From: Bacillota bacterium
GTDB lineage: Bacteria > Bacillota > Clostridia > Saccharofermentanales > Saccharofermentanaceae
DNA length: 64,000 nt
Direction: 5' to 3'
Assembly: GCA_023397475.1 (NCBI GenBank)
Contig: JAEWUD010000011.1
Coordinates: 1 to 64,000 of the forward strand
The position numbers and the translations under genes were made by a program. Under the pieces are notes generated by a model. That model did no database searches. It was given only the letters and a program-made list of their open reading frames with translations, and had not been told where the DNA came from. This document shows, piece after piece, positions 54,429 to 63,255 of the stretch; position 1 is the stretch's first letter, and each line of letters opens with the position of its first letter.

Positions 54429-55955
54429 ATGAGACTTCACAAAATCGTGCGAATGATCGGACTTGTGCTACTCGCACTTTCATTACTCATCTCCATGGTC
54501 CCGTGGATTCTTCTTGCATCCGATAAAGTCACGGAAGATTCGGCGGATTTGAAGTCGTACCGAGTACTTCTCGTTGATACGGCTGAGGTTTATCCGAGCG
54601 TTGAGACACTCCAGGCGATTCGTGCTATGGACGCAGATTATGAAGAAGTCATTCTTCCCGTGTCCGAACCGGAACAAACCACGGTAACGAAGATTCAAGC
54701 GTTGTTGAACGCGAATACCGAGCAGAAGGTCGTCATTGTCGGAGTAGGAAGCAAAGCACGGCCGGCGCTTCTGGCATCCGTATCGAGCGAAAATGTGGCG
54801 GGTGTATTTCTGATCGCACCGCAGCTTCGGGCGGATGATGATTTGTCGATGCTCGGAACGCATCGTCCAAATTTTGCTCTGGGTATTATCGCGCCTGACG
54901 GCGTATTGGTCCGGGCATTGTATGAGCGCATATCCGGGGAAGATACCCGTTTGTTTGCGGGGGCTTCGTCACAGGGATTTATTTCATCCCAGCGATATGT
55001 CTCCCCGGATGGTCGTCGAGTTCTCTCGGTTATGGCTGTACCGGAAGATATTCCGTTTTTTCGCGTATTGCCGGGGGTATCGGAGGAACTCAGTGTATTT
55101 CTCGGTACTTTTGTCATGAGTGACGGAGAACGATCACAGGCGGGCTTAGCCGCCGTCGCTCTTTATCGCAGTACGGTTCTTCTTAGCGCGTTGGCGGCGG
55201 TTGCCGGCATTCTCTTGTTCGTCTCATCGATTCCGATTGGTTTGCGTCGGGATGTCGAGGAGGAAACCGTTCGACCGGACGCTTTCTTGGATGACGTTAC
55301 ACGTACACGATACAAGAAGAAACTTCTTGTAAGTACGCTCCTGTCTTCCTTGATTATCGCAGGAATTTCGATTGTCTGGATGTTGATAGATCGAGCAACC
55401 GCCATATATCCGCTTCTTTTATGGCCGGCTTTCTATTACGCGAATGCGACACTTCTTCTGCCGAAACGTGCACAGTCACTCCTCGATTCAAGTGTTCGCA
55501 GAGAAAGAACACGATATGCGGTGATAGTTTTTGGATGCCTATTGGTAACGATGATTTCGACCATCTTGTCGTATCAACATTCCATAATCGCTGTTGTTCA
55601 TCCGATCCGGGCTCTCTTTTGCGTGATGATCAGCATTGCGATCTTTGTCTTTGTCAGAAGAAGTATGCTCGGAGGGGTGCTGTTTATGCCTCGCGAGAAT
55701 GGCGCTGGCGCCTATGATGAGGGTCTTCGAATTCCTGTGATCATCACCCGGGCTCTTCTGTTTCTTCCCGGTGCATTGGCTCTGGTGGGAGCCTTTGTCG
55801 CTTCCGATGGGCAACTTGTCATTCGAGTGCTCCTATTGACCGCTGGCATCGGATTTGCAATTCTTCTCCGTAATATTTTCAAATTGATAGCTGGAACCGC
55901 ACTTTTCGGAGCTTTGGCGATGAGCGCAGGGATTTTTCTGCTGCTGGTTTTCTGA
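54429..55955 (+). CDS. Large membrane protein of unknown function
   Basis: 508 residues. A first membrane segment (about 10-30) is followed by a 190-residue soluble part, probably external, with an alternating alpha/beta look (YRVLLVDTAEVYPS, KVVIVGVGSKARPALLASV, VFLIAPQL), reminiscent of an alpha/beta hydrolase without a recognisable nucleophile elbow. At least eight membrane segments follow from about residue 240. I cannot name the family. A start at the GTG 3 bp upstream is possible; AGGGGAG favours 54429. It stands between spoVG and the LacI gene. Confidence 0.7.
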   Translation: MRLHKIVRMIGLVLLALSLLISMVPWILLASDKVTEDSADLKSYRVLLVDTAEVYPSVETLQAIRAMDADYEEVILPVSEPEQTTVTKIQALLNANTEQKVVIVGVGSKARPALLASVSSENVAGVFLIAPQLRADDDLSMLGTHRPNFALGIIAPDGVLVRALYERISGEDTRLFAGASSQGFISSQRYVSPDGRRVLSVMAVPEDIPFFRVLPGVSEELSVFLGTFVMSDGERSQAGLAAVALYRSTVLLSALAAVAGILLFVSSIPIGLRRDVEEETVRPDAFLDDVTRTRYKKKLLVSTLLSSLIIAGISIVWMLIDRATAIYPLLLWPAFYYANATLLLPKRAQSLLDSSVRRERTRYAVIVFGCLLVTMISTILSYQHSIIAVVHPIRALFCVMISIAIFVFVRRSMLGGVLFMPRENGAGAYDEGLRIPVIITRALLFLPGALALVGAFVASDGQLVIRVLLLTAGIGFAILLRNIFKLIAGTALFGALAMSAGIFLLLVF

Positions 55956-55971
55956 TTCGGATACAATACTC

Positions 55972-56033
55972 TTGCATGACATCCTATGAATCGGTATCAT
56001 AAGATTAATGCGAAACGTTATGACGCTTCGCAT
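55972..56033 (+). promoter_or_regulatory. Promoter and palindromic operator of the LacI-type gene
   Basis: TTGCAT (55972-55977), 17 bp, TATCAT (55995-56000). The palindrome ATGCGAAACGT-TATG-ACGCTTCGCAT (56008-56033; one mismatch) covers about +1 to +27, where a bound repressor would block elongation. It probably serves autoregulation by the LacI-type protein. The core GCGAAACGTT also occurs at 18741-18754 (other strand). Confidence 0.65.
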
Positions 56034-56078
56034 GAATAACGATCAGATTCGGTTCCGACAAGAACGGAGGCGCTACAT

Positions 56079-57086
56079 ATGTCATCTACGATCAAGGACG
56101 TTGCCAAGAAGGCCGGAGTATCCATCGCCACGGTTTCGAAGTTTATTAACGGCGGGAATGTACTCGAGGATAATCGAATCGCGATTGAGGCAGCGGTACG
56201 AGATTTGAACTATCAGGTGAATACGGTAGCCCGGGGGATGAAGACGAGACGAAGCATGACAGTTGGGGTATTGATCCCTAGCCTCGCCGATTATTTTGGT
56301 GTCTCGATTCTCGCGATCATTGACAGCGAACTTTTCAAACATGGCTATAGTACGATTATCTGCGATTACTCCGAAACAGATCCGACCAGCGCTCCGGCGA
56401 AGCTGGCGTTCCTGATGAACAAACAGGTTGACGGCATTATCATGCAGCCGATCAATGTCCGTCCTCAGGACCTGATTCGGGCGGAGGAACAGGATACTCC
56501 GGTGGTATTCGTCGATGTGAAGGTTGACCACAGGGACAATGACTGCGTCATTATTAACAACGTAGACATCACATACCAGATAACGAATCATATTCTTCAA
56601 CTCGGCCATAAGAGAATCGGTCTGATCAGCGGAGCTTCGGGCGTTCTTACCACGGACGACCGTGTCAACGGCTACCGCAAGGCACTCGATAAGGCGGGAA
56701 TCCCGTTCCATAAGGAACTGCTTTACCTGAAGAATATTTCGGAGGAGAGCGGCTATGAGGGTGTGAAGCATTTCATGAATCTTGCCGAGCCTCCGACAGT
56801 GATCTTCGCCACCGGTCATGATCTTACGGTCGGCGCCCTGATGTATCTGAACGAGAAAGGGATGAAGATTCCGGAAGACATTTCTTTTGTGGGATTTGAG
56901 AACCAGACGATTGCCCGGGTATACCATCCGAAGTTGACAATCGGCTTACAGCCGATCCAGAAGATCGGTCAGAAGGCCGCTGAGCTCCTGATCGAACGAA
57001 TGTCCGGAAAGTATGACGGGCCGGGACGCACGGTCGAACTGAAGGCACTGATTGATTACGGCGCCTCGGTCAAGGATCTCCGTTGA
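56079..57086 (+). CDS. LacI/GalR family transcription regulator
   Basis: 335 residues. The LacI-type helix-turn-helix is at the N-terminus (STIKDVAKKAGVSIATVSKFING, hinge RGMKTRRSMTVGVLIPSL); the periplasmic-binding-like sensor domain follows (about 62-330). The effector, likely a sugar, is unknown. No transport gene adjoins it; the sugar importer at 22.9 kb is a possible but unproven target. CGGAGG precedes the ATG. Confidence 0.93.
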   Translation: MSSTIKDVAKKAGVSIATVSKFINGGNVLEDNRIAIEAAVRDLNYQVNTVARGMKTRRSMTVGVLIPSLADYFGVSILAIIDSELFKHGYSTIICDYSETDPTSAPAKLAFLMNKQVDGIIMQPINVRPQDLIRAEEQDTPVVFVDVKVDHRDNDCVIINNVDITYQITNHILQLGHKRIGLISGASGVLTTDDRVNGYRKALDKAGIPFHKELLYLKNISEESGYEGVKHFMNLAEPPTVIFATGHDLTVGALMYLNEKGMKIPEDISFVGFENQTIARVYHPKLTIGLQPIQKIGQKAAELLIERMSGKYDGPGRTVELKALIDYGASVKDLR

Positions 57087-57122
57087 GACGAATGAATTTT
57101 TAACATGTCGTTGGATTATGTA

Positions 57123-57166
57123 ATGAGCTGTCTCGAAACGAAAGTTGAGAGACAGCTCATTTCTTT
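57123..57166. terminator. Terminator after the LacI gene, also an element end
   Basis: ATGAGCTGTCTC / GAGACAGCTCAT, a perfect 12-bp stem with a 14-base loop, then TTCTTTTC. The right arm is repeated at 57866-57878, so it also forms an inverted pair with the far end of the array 3 region. Confidence 0.8.
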
Positions 57167-57213
57167 TCACATGACGATGGTGCAGTCTCGCACATTTCTC
57201 GTTTCCATAGAGT

Positions 57214-57375
57214 GAGTACCTTGTTAACCCTAGAACTGTATTTGCCGTTTGCCTGCTGCGTGCAAGGCTGCGTTGTCGTCTATCGGAATACTTCAAGTAC
57301 TCCTCAATCCTTCGCCTTGCGTTTCACGCAGCATCTTCAACGGTAATCTATAGATTTAGGATTAACAAGGTACTC
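57214..57375. repeat. 162-bp inverted repeat, MITE-like
   Basis: GAGTACCTTGTTAACCCTAG (from 57214) and its imperfect reverse complement ending at 57375 (...TTAACAAGGTACTC) enclose further paired pieces: TGCTGCGTG / CACGCAGCA and a central TACTTCAAGTA. The whole can fold as one long hairpin without an ORF. Such a palindromic unit looks like a miniature inverted-repeat element or a large structured RNA. Confidence 0.75.
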
Positions 57376-57447
57376 GAATCTTCGATCCTATGGTGGGGAA
57401 GCACATCAAATTCTCGCATCCTGTGAAATGAATCCCGGGAAAATGAA

Positions 57448-57878
57448 GGCTGTCGCAATTTGTAGTGGCGTTGGCCTTGCGGGATATAAATATATATCAT
57501 TGAGGCACATACGAAACAAGCACTTACATGGGATTTCGTATGTGCGCTGGCCATCCCAGAGCAGTTATTTGTCAATGAGGCACATACGAAAGAGGCTCTT
57601 TCACGGGATTTCGTATGTGCGCTGGCCATCCCGGAGCAGTTATTTGTCAATGAGGCACATACGAAACAAGCACTTCCATGGGATTTCGTATGTGCGGCGA
57701 GCTGCTGATCGCGTTTGTTCGTCAATGAGGCACATACGAAACAGACTCCTTCACGGGTTTTCGTATGTGCGCATGACCTTCCAGCCTTATTGTAAGAATA
57801 CAATAAGGAAATCGTTAACTATACGACATCATATTGGTATTGTTCACCCTGGCCAGCAGGTGATTCGAGACAGCTCAT
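57448..57878 (-). repeat. Element with hairpin array 3
   Basis: Four 75-bp units start at 57505, 57580, 57655 and 57730 (hairpins of 41 bp, arms GCACATACGAAA / TTTCGTATGTGC, last arm ending at 57770). Spacers are 34 bp; units 1 and 2 differ by one base there, while the 17-base loops differ much more. On the right lies a perfect hairpin CCTTATTGTA-AGAA-TACAATAAGG (57785-57808) and the end TTCGAGACAGCTCAT (57864-57878); on the left GGCTGTCGCAA (57448). In reverse complement it aligns with array 2. It starts 12 bp after the 3' end of the minus-strand lipoprotein gene and runs the same way. Confidence 0.9.
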
Positions 57879-57889
57879 TTTCTAATTGC

Positions 57890-59434
57890 TTACCATATGT
57901 CCGGCATCGGCTCGCTGTCTCTTAACAGCTCATCATTGAGTGTCTTTATCACCCAGTCGCCGTTCAAATCCGCGATTCCGATATAGGGCCCTCTCGAGAG
58001 AAGGAAAAGTCCGCCGTCACAGGCCTGGGCTTTGTTTGCGGTTGACCCGTAACGGACATTGCCATTGTTATCCATGATAAAGAACCATGTATGCCAGTAG
58101 TTGAGACTATCTTCATATAGCATCAAGTATTCGTCTGTCATTTGATATCCGTACTTCTCTTTGGTGATATATTCGCCGGTGGTGAAGGAATAGATATTTC
58201 CGTCCGTAAGAATAACGTAACCGGGATTTGCCCCCATGACGGACGCTTCAACGCCGGAAATCACACATTCACCCCAAGGTGCCCATACGGCCGTCTTGTC
58301 AGAAGCCGAGCCGACGGCGATGTTCGGAAGATATTCATCACTGTAACCAAGCGAATCAACTGATAAGAAGTTGAGAGCATTGCAGGAGATATCGCCGACA
58401 TAGTAATTCACGCCCGGAATGACACGACCGTCCTTGTCCAGCGTTCCGTCCTCGACTTTTTCCAGACGAGCATTAAATACTTGTCCGTCAGCGAGAAAAT
58501 AATCGTATTTCACGACACGCAATCCAGATTCGTCCAGATATATTCGATCTCCGCAAAATAGTGGCGTAACATTCTTCATGGCGACATTTCCGTTTGTGTC
58601 ATACAGCGCGTAATAGCCGTTGTCATCTTCACCCAATGCGATATAGTAGTCATATCCGACGACCTGGATATCAGACCATTGTGTTTGCACGAAGATTTTG
58701 TCGATAATGCTCCCTTCCGGGCTGACTTTATACCATTGAACAATGACTTCCGAAGAATAGTCTTCTTCATTAAAAAATCGGGAGAGAATGCTTACTTCGG
58801 TAGCGTTCGGTTCAGCGAAGATCTCATAGGTGAAATAATCCAATTCAGAAAGAGAAATATTTGAATCGTTCTCGAAAAATATGAATGAGTCAGACGCTTC
58901 TTCCGTTCTATCGATTTCAATATACCCACCGGCAAAATAACGACGGCCTTCGATCTCTTGCAGTTTCTCGCCTTTCTCCGGTAAATGCGTATAACTCTCC
59001 AATTTGTATCGGTCGATAAGTCCCAGTGGTGGCTTGGCCTCTCCATCGGTAAATCGAAACGTATGAACAATGGTCCCGTAGCAGTCGTAGACAAGATAGA
59101 ACGCGCCCTCGCCCTTGAGGACTGCGTAGTACATCGGATCGAAAAGCGCACCGTCCTCACGTGGCTCGCGTTCGATATACGTTGCGGGAGGTATCGGTGC
59201 CGGCGTCGGTTCCGACGTTGGCGTGGGAGCGGCAGTGGAAGGAAGACTTTTCGAAGTAGATTCTGTAGGTGACTGTGTTGATTTCGTGGGTGTCCGTTCG
59301 GTCGCTTCTTCGGATGTTGTAAGAATCGTCTCGGCACCGACCGGAATCGTTGCGTCCCTGTCTGAAGATAACGAACAAGAACTAACCAGAAGTAACACAA
59401 GAATTCCGAAAGATATGAACCATTTTCTTTTCAT
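57890..59434 (-). CDS. Lipoprotein of unknown function with WG/beta-propeller-like C-terminus
   Basis: 514 residues. Signal peptide FGILVLLLVSSC ends in a lipobox near residue 20. A Thr/Ser/Pro/Glu-rich linker runs to about residue 90. The mature part is rich in aromatic and acidic residues and repeats units such as GYYALYDTNGNVAMKN and WFFIMDNNGNVRYG, the style of WG-repeat or propeller proteins. Binding a cell wall or extracellular ligand is possible; no catalytic motif is seen. GAGAGGTGTCTT precedes the ATG. Its 3' end abuts the array 3 element. Confidence 0.75.
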   Translation of the reverse strand: MKRKWFISFGILVLLLVSSCSLSSDRDATIPVGAETILTTSEEATERTPTKSTQSPTESTSKSLPSTAAPTPTSEPTPAPIPPATYIEREPREDGALFDPMYYAVLKGEGAFYLVYDCYGTIVHTFRFTDGEAKPPLGLIDRYKLESYTHLPEKGEKLQEIEGRRYFAGGYIEIDRTEEASDSFIFFENDSNISLSELDYFTYEIFAEPNATEVSILSRFFNEEDYSSEVIVQWYKVSPEGSIIDKIFVQTQWSDIQVVGYDYYIALGEDDNGYYALYDTNGNVAMKNVTPLFCGDRIYLDESGLRVVKYDYFLADGQVFNARLEKVEDGTLDKDGRVIPGVNYYVGDISCNALNFLSVDSLGYSDEYLPNIAVGSASDKTAVWAPWGECVISGVEASVMGANPGYVILTDGNIYSFTTGEYITKEKYGYQMTDEYLMLYEDSLNYWHTWFFIMDNNGNVRYGSTANKAQACDGGLFLLSRGPYIGIADLNGDWVIKTLNDELLRDSEPMPDIW

Positions 59435-59613
59435 AAGACACCTCTCTTTGGAAATATATAGGAGATGGAATTATTTTGAATCATTTTTGCTATTGGGTGC
59501 GAGAATCTTCTACTTCTTATACGAGAGATATCAGAGAAACGTTACAAATGGAGAGAGAGGCAAGCATTTTCCTCCCTAGATGTAAAATAAACAAATCTCA
59601 GTGTGCAATATAC

Positions 59614-59642
59614 TTTACATGGTGAAAAAAATAGAATACACT
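59614..59642 (+). promoter_or_regulatory. Promoter of the membrane protein/XRE pair
   Basis: TTTACA, 17 bp, TACACT. CAGTGT (59600-59605) and ACACTG (59638-59643) flank it as an inverted repeat and may bind the XRE regulator encoded by the operon. Confidence 0.5.
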
Positions 59643-59677
59643 GTGTCTATAAAGAAATACATAAGGAGGCGTTTTGT

Positions 59678-60184
59678 ATGTCATACCATGAGAAGAGTAC
59701 AATTACATCGATGCTAACCGGAGTTCTGATCCTTGCGGCATACATCATCTACGTCATGAGTAACGGAGGGGGATTTCTTTCCGAATCGCAGGATCTCGCA
59801 TCTTGGGCCGGCGTTATTCTTGGTTTTATCGGAATAGGCGTTGTCGCCATGATCGTGATTCAGATTGTATTCAACATCCTTATCTCTATTGCGGCTGCGG
59901 CAAAGCAGCAAGTTATGACCGGTGAGTGTGACGAGACGAAGCTCACGAGATCTTTGAACAGAGACATGGCTGAGGACGAGATGGATAAACTCATCGACCT
60001 GAAGGCAATGCGCGTCGGTTACGGGGTAGCGGGTGCCGGATTCATCCTTGCGCTTATTTCTCAGGTCGCTATGATGCCGCACGTAATGTTTCTTCATATC
60101 CTATTTATCGCTTTCAGCCTGGGATCGCTGACGGAAGGAGCTGTGAAGCTCTTCTTGTACAGAAGAGGTGTTAGTCATGGCTAA
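59678..60184 (+). CDS. Four-segment membrane protein paired with an XRE regulator
   Basis: 168 residues, membrane segments near 10-27, 42-70, 108-125 and 131-150 with a soluble loop (about 72-104) rich in acidic residues and containing DMAEDEMDKLIDLKAMR. It resembles the DUF2178-type proteins found next to small XRE regulators. Its function is unknown. Start at 59678 behind AAGGAGG. The regulator overlaps by 8 bp. Confidence 0.78.
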   Translation: MSYHEKSTITSMLTGVLILAAYIIYVMSNGGGFLSESQDLASWAGVILGFIGIGVVAMIVIQIVFNILISIAAAAKQQVMTGECDETKLTRSLNRDMAEDEMDKLIDLKAMRVGYGVAGAGFILALISQVAMMPHVMFLHILFIAFSLGSLTEGAVKLFLYRRGVSHG

Positions 60185-60398
60185 GAGTTTTCATATTACA
60201 AATCAGATTCGAAAACTGCGATTTTTTGCCGGAGAGATGACACAGATGGAACTCGCGGAGAAGGTCGGCGCCTCCAGGCAGACGATCATCGCCATCGAGG
60301 CAGGAAAGTATTCGCCGTCTTTGGAGCTCGCGTTCCGGATTGCCCAGGCATTTGAGGTGCCAATCAGTGAAGTTTTCACATACGAGGAGGAAACGTAA
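60177..60398 (+). CDS. Small XRE/Cro-type helix-turn-helix regulator
   Basis: 73 residues, made up almost only of the helix-turn-helix: MTQMELAEKVGASRQTIIAIEAGKYSPSLELAFRIAQAFEVPISEVF. This matches the YozG-like single-domain regulators. It overlaps the membrane protein gene and probably controls their shared promoter. The ATG at 60177 follows AGAGGTG. Confidence 0.92.
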   Translation: MAKSFHITNQIRKLRFFAGEMTQMELAEKVGASRQTIIAIEAGKYSPSLELAFRIAQAFEVPISEVFTYEEET

Positions 60399-60399
60399 G

Positions 60400-61362
60400 A
60401 TGAGGGCATGTGTCTTTGAGAAATCTCACAACTCGTCGACGTTTGTTCTTCGCGACGTAGAGGTTCCCGTTCCCAAAGAAGGGGAGGTTCTGATCCGAGT
60501 CATTTCGACCGGGCTCAACGCGGCGGATTATCGTTCGGCCCGGATGGGAATTATTCCGAAGAGTCGGATTTTCGGCGCGGATGTTGCCGGGCTTGTCGAA
60601 GCTGTCGGCACGGGCTCTTCGAAATGGCGTGTCGGAGATGCAGTCGTCGGCGATCTGTCCGATGCAGGCTTCGGCGGTCTCGCCGAGTTTGTCGCCGTGC
60701 CGGAGAAGTCTCTATCGCGAAAACCAGATACGATCGAGTTCGATTCTGCGGCGGCTCTCCCGATGGCAGGTGTTACCGCACTGCAAGGCATCCGCAACAG
60801 CGGCGAATTACAAGAGGGCCGGCGGGTTCTCATCTGCGGCGCCGGCGGAGGCGTCGGAAACTATGCAGTGCAACTTTGTCGGTACTTCGGGGCTGAGGTT
60901 ACCGCAATCTGCGGGCCTGCAAATGTTGATCGGGTGAAAGCCCTGGGAGCTTCGGAGGTTCTCGACTACACAAAGGTCGATTTACGAGATCTTCCGTCTT
61001 CGTTCGATCTCGTTCTTCTCATAAACGGCGGCTATTCCTATCGCATGATTCGGTCATTAATGAAACCCGATGGGATTTGTGTAACGATCGGAGGACCTCT
61101 TTCTCATGTCATGCGGATGATGATCTTTGCGCCATTCTTTTCCATTGGCAACAAGAAATTTCGCGTCCTCGCCGCGAAAACTAATGTAGATGATCTGGCT
61201 TTCCTCTTGGATCTGGTCGAGAAGAAGGAAGTCCGTCCGGTCATCGATACGACATTCCCGCTTGAAGAAGCTCCGGATGCGCTCCGGTATCTTACACAAG
61301 GTCATTCACGCGGCAAGGTAGTCGTTCACGTTGCCGCAGACAGTTCTTCGTTGAATCCCTAG
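60400..61362 (+). CDS. MDR-family NAD(P)-dependent oxidoreductase, first copy
   Basis: 320 residues. A GroES-like N-terminal half (VLIRVISTGLNAADYRSARMG, VAGLVEAVGTG, GDAVVGDL) and a Rossmann half with GAGGGVGNYAVQLCRYFGAEVTAICG. It lacks the catalytic zinc ligands of alcohol dehydrogenases, so a quinone oxidoreductase/reductase role is likely; the substrate is unknown. It starts directly after the XRE gene, behind GAGGAGG, so may share its promoter. The gene at 62071 is a distant paralogue. Confidence 0.9.
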   Translation: MRACVFEKSHNSSTFVLRDVEVPVPKEGEVLIRVISTGLNAADYRSARMGIIPKSRIFGADVAGLVEAVGTGSSKWRVGDAVVGDLSDAGFGGLAEFVAVPEKSLSRKPDTIEFDSAAALPMAGVTALQGIRNSGELQEGRRVLICGAGGGVGNYAVQLCRYFGAEVTAICGPANVDRVKALGASEVLDYTKVDLRDLPSSFDLVLLINGGYSYRMIRSLMKPDGICVTIGGPLSHVMRMMIFAPFFSIGNKKFRVLAAKTNVDDLAFLLDLVEKKEVRPVIDTTFPLEEAPDALRYLTQGHSRGKVVVHVAADSSSLNP

Positions 61363-61557
61363 GTAAATGATCTCATAATGACGAGATAATCTCCATTGTT
61401 GTAGCCGCAAGAAAGAGAAAAGAGATCGCGAGTTCCTCTGCGGAATCAGCGGGTCTGCTTTGCTGCGACCTTTTCTGGGTTGTCATCCTGGGAAGTTTCA
61501 CAGGGTTTCGATAGATAGATCATAAGTAAGAAGGAAAATGAACAAGGAGGAAGACCA

Positions 61558-62013
61558 TGAATTCACAAACACAAACCAGATTGGAATCGCTTGGCTTATG
61601 TTTCCTCTTTTTGGTCGGGAAGGAAACGGAGAGAAGAGTCGCTTGAACGGCAATAGAGTCTTACGTGGCTCTTATCTGTTCACAAAAATCATCGAAGGAC
61701 TTCTCATGATCGTTGGCGGTTTCTGTATTCTATCTGCATCCACACAAGGATATCGGGGGTTTATCTATGATTACCTTCATATTTATTTCTTTGTTACCGG
61801 TGCCTTGCTTTTTACTATCTGTTGTTTCAGACACGGCTCGTTCCGAGGATATTGTCGGTTTGGGGACTCCTTGCCACTGTTGTCCTGATCATCACGGAGG
61901 TAATACGACTTTTCGGATACGAACATCCGATTCTAAACGCTTTGCTGATACCTGTGGTATTGAACGAAGTTGTTCTGGCAATATGGCTCATGGTCAAAGG
62001 TTTTCGCAAGTAG
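61558..62013 (+). pseudogene. Broken DUF4386 family membrane protein gene
   Basis: A good start signal (AAGGAGGAAGACC-ATG at 61558) opens only 28 codons (MNSQTQTRLESLGLCF) before a stop. Another frame (to 61888) gives SYLFTKIIEGLLMIVGGFCILS and IYFFVTGALLFTICCF, and a third (61822-62013) RLVPRILSVWGLLATVVLI and LNEVVLAIWLMVKGF, together the C-terminal half of a DUF4386 membrane protein. At least two frame changes, one near 61815-61830, and loss of the middle part mark it as a pseudogene. Confidence 0.7.
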
Positions 62014-62070
62014 AGGCCGTACAAAGATTTCCTTGAAATGGTGCATTCGATTTATAGGAGGAGTAAGTAA

Positions 62071-63042
62071 ATGCGAGCAGTTTATTGTTCAGGATATGGA
62101 AGTCCTGATGTTCTATCCATTCGAGATCAGGCGATTCCTACCCCGGCACCGGACGAGATCCTCATTCGAATCGGCGCGACGGTTGCCGCCCCCGCAGATA
62201 TTGCTTTTCGCAAGGGGGATCCGTTCATCGCGAGGTTTTTTACCGGAATTCTCGCGCCGAAAAAGATTCCCGGCGATGCTTTGTCGGGAACGGTGACAGA
62301 GGTCGGTTCTGCAGTAACAAAATTTAAGGTCGGGGACGAAGTATTCGGATCATCCGGAGATTCCTTCGGGACCAATGCGGAGTATCTGTGTCTCCCGGAA
62401 GGCAGCGCAATCGCAAAGAAGCCCTCCTGCGTCAGCCAAGCACAAGCTGCGGCAATCAGTGAGGGCGCGCTTACGGCACTTCCTTTCCTTCGAGATGCGG
62501 GAGGCATCAAGCCTGGCGCGAGAGTCCTGATTAACGGCGCGGCGGGCGGAGTCGGCGTATATGCCGTCCAGATCGCGAAAATCTTCCGGGCGGAAGTCAC
62601 AGGGGTATGCGGGAAAAAGAATCGCTCCTTCGTGCGTGTGCTTGGGGCCGATCACGTTCTATGTTATGATGAGCAGGATTTCACAAAAGAAAGCCAAGTC
62701 TACGAAATCGTCTTCGATGCTGTCGGGAAGAGTTCCTACGCGAAATGCCGGAAGATAATTGCCCCAAACGGCAGATATTTGACAACGGTACCTACCGGGT
62801 CCATCCTGCTTCACGCATTTCTGACGAAGGCGACGAAGAAGAAGGCAATCTTCTTGGCGACAGGTCTTCGTAAACCCGATCGGAAAAGGGAAGACCTGAC
62901 ATGGATGGCGGAAATGATCAATAAAGGTCTTTTGCGCCCCATTGTCGACAGAGAATATTCGCTTAACGAGATCGCGAGTGCGCACCGCTATGTAGAGACG
63001 GGCCACAAGCGTGGAAGTGTCGTCATACGATGTGATTCTTAA
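62071..63042 (+). CDS. MDR-family NAD(P)-dependent oxidoreductase, second copy
   Basis: 323 residues. GroES-like half (MRAVYCSGYGSPDVLSIRD, IPGDALSGTVTEVGSAV, GDEVFGSSG) and Rossmann half (INGAAGGVGVYAVQIAKIF). No zinc ligands, so it belongs to the quinone oxidoreductase type. AGGAGGAGT precedes the ATG. Both MDR genes flank the DUF4386 remnant; DUF4386 proteins and such oxidoreductases are often neighbours in Firmicutes. Confidence 0.9.
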   Translation: MRAVYCSGYGSPDVLSIRDQAIPTPAPDEILIRIGATVAAPADIAFRKGDPFIARFFTGILAPKKIPGDALSGTVTEVGSAVTKFKVGDEVFGSSGDSFGTNAEYLCLPEGSAIAKKPSCVSQAQAAAISEGALTALPFLRDAGGIKPGARVLINGAAGGVGVYAVQIAKIFRAEVTGVCGKKNRSFVRVLGADHVLCYDEQDFTKESQVYEIVFDAVGKSSYAKCRKIIAPNGRYLTTVPTGSILLHAFLTKATKKKAIFLATGLRKPDRKREDLTWMAEMINKGLLRPIVDREYSLNEIASAHRYVETGHKRGSVVIRCDS

Positions 63043-63136
63043 GCGGATATTGCAGCTTCTGAACCGATTCGCAGGGGGCGGGCCGAGTCTCGCACGATCG
63101 TGCCGTGAAATCCCGGTAAAACAGCCTGTTTTCGAA

Positions 63137-63255
63137 TTGACAACCCCTGCGTTTGGTGCTATCCTTGTTCGGTAACCGCATGTGCCGGGCTCCCAAATGT
63201 CGTTAACGACTGCCTTGGCTGTCAGCGAGTCTGGAAGAACAGGAGGAGATAAGAG
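63137..63255 (+). promoter_or_regulatory. Promoter and leader of rplU-prp-rpmA
   Basis: TTGACA, 17 bp, TATCCT (63137-63165), then about 84 nt of leader with the palindrome GTCGTTAACGAC (63199-63210). An autoregulatory L21 leader RNA is known ahead of rplU in Firmicutes; this is a candidate, not checked against the motif. Confidence 0.55.

Noticed and set aside
57505..57770. CRISPR array
   Set aside because: The spacers are nearly identical, the repeats are long palindromes with variable loops, and no cas genes are present.
57348..57925. Repeat proteins on either strand of array 3 (151 and 165 residues)
   Set aside because: Open frames on both strands follow from the 75-bp period and palindromic arms; neither has a ribosome binding site, and the related array 2 has an in-frame stop in the second unit.
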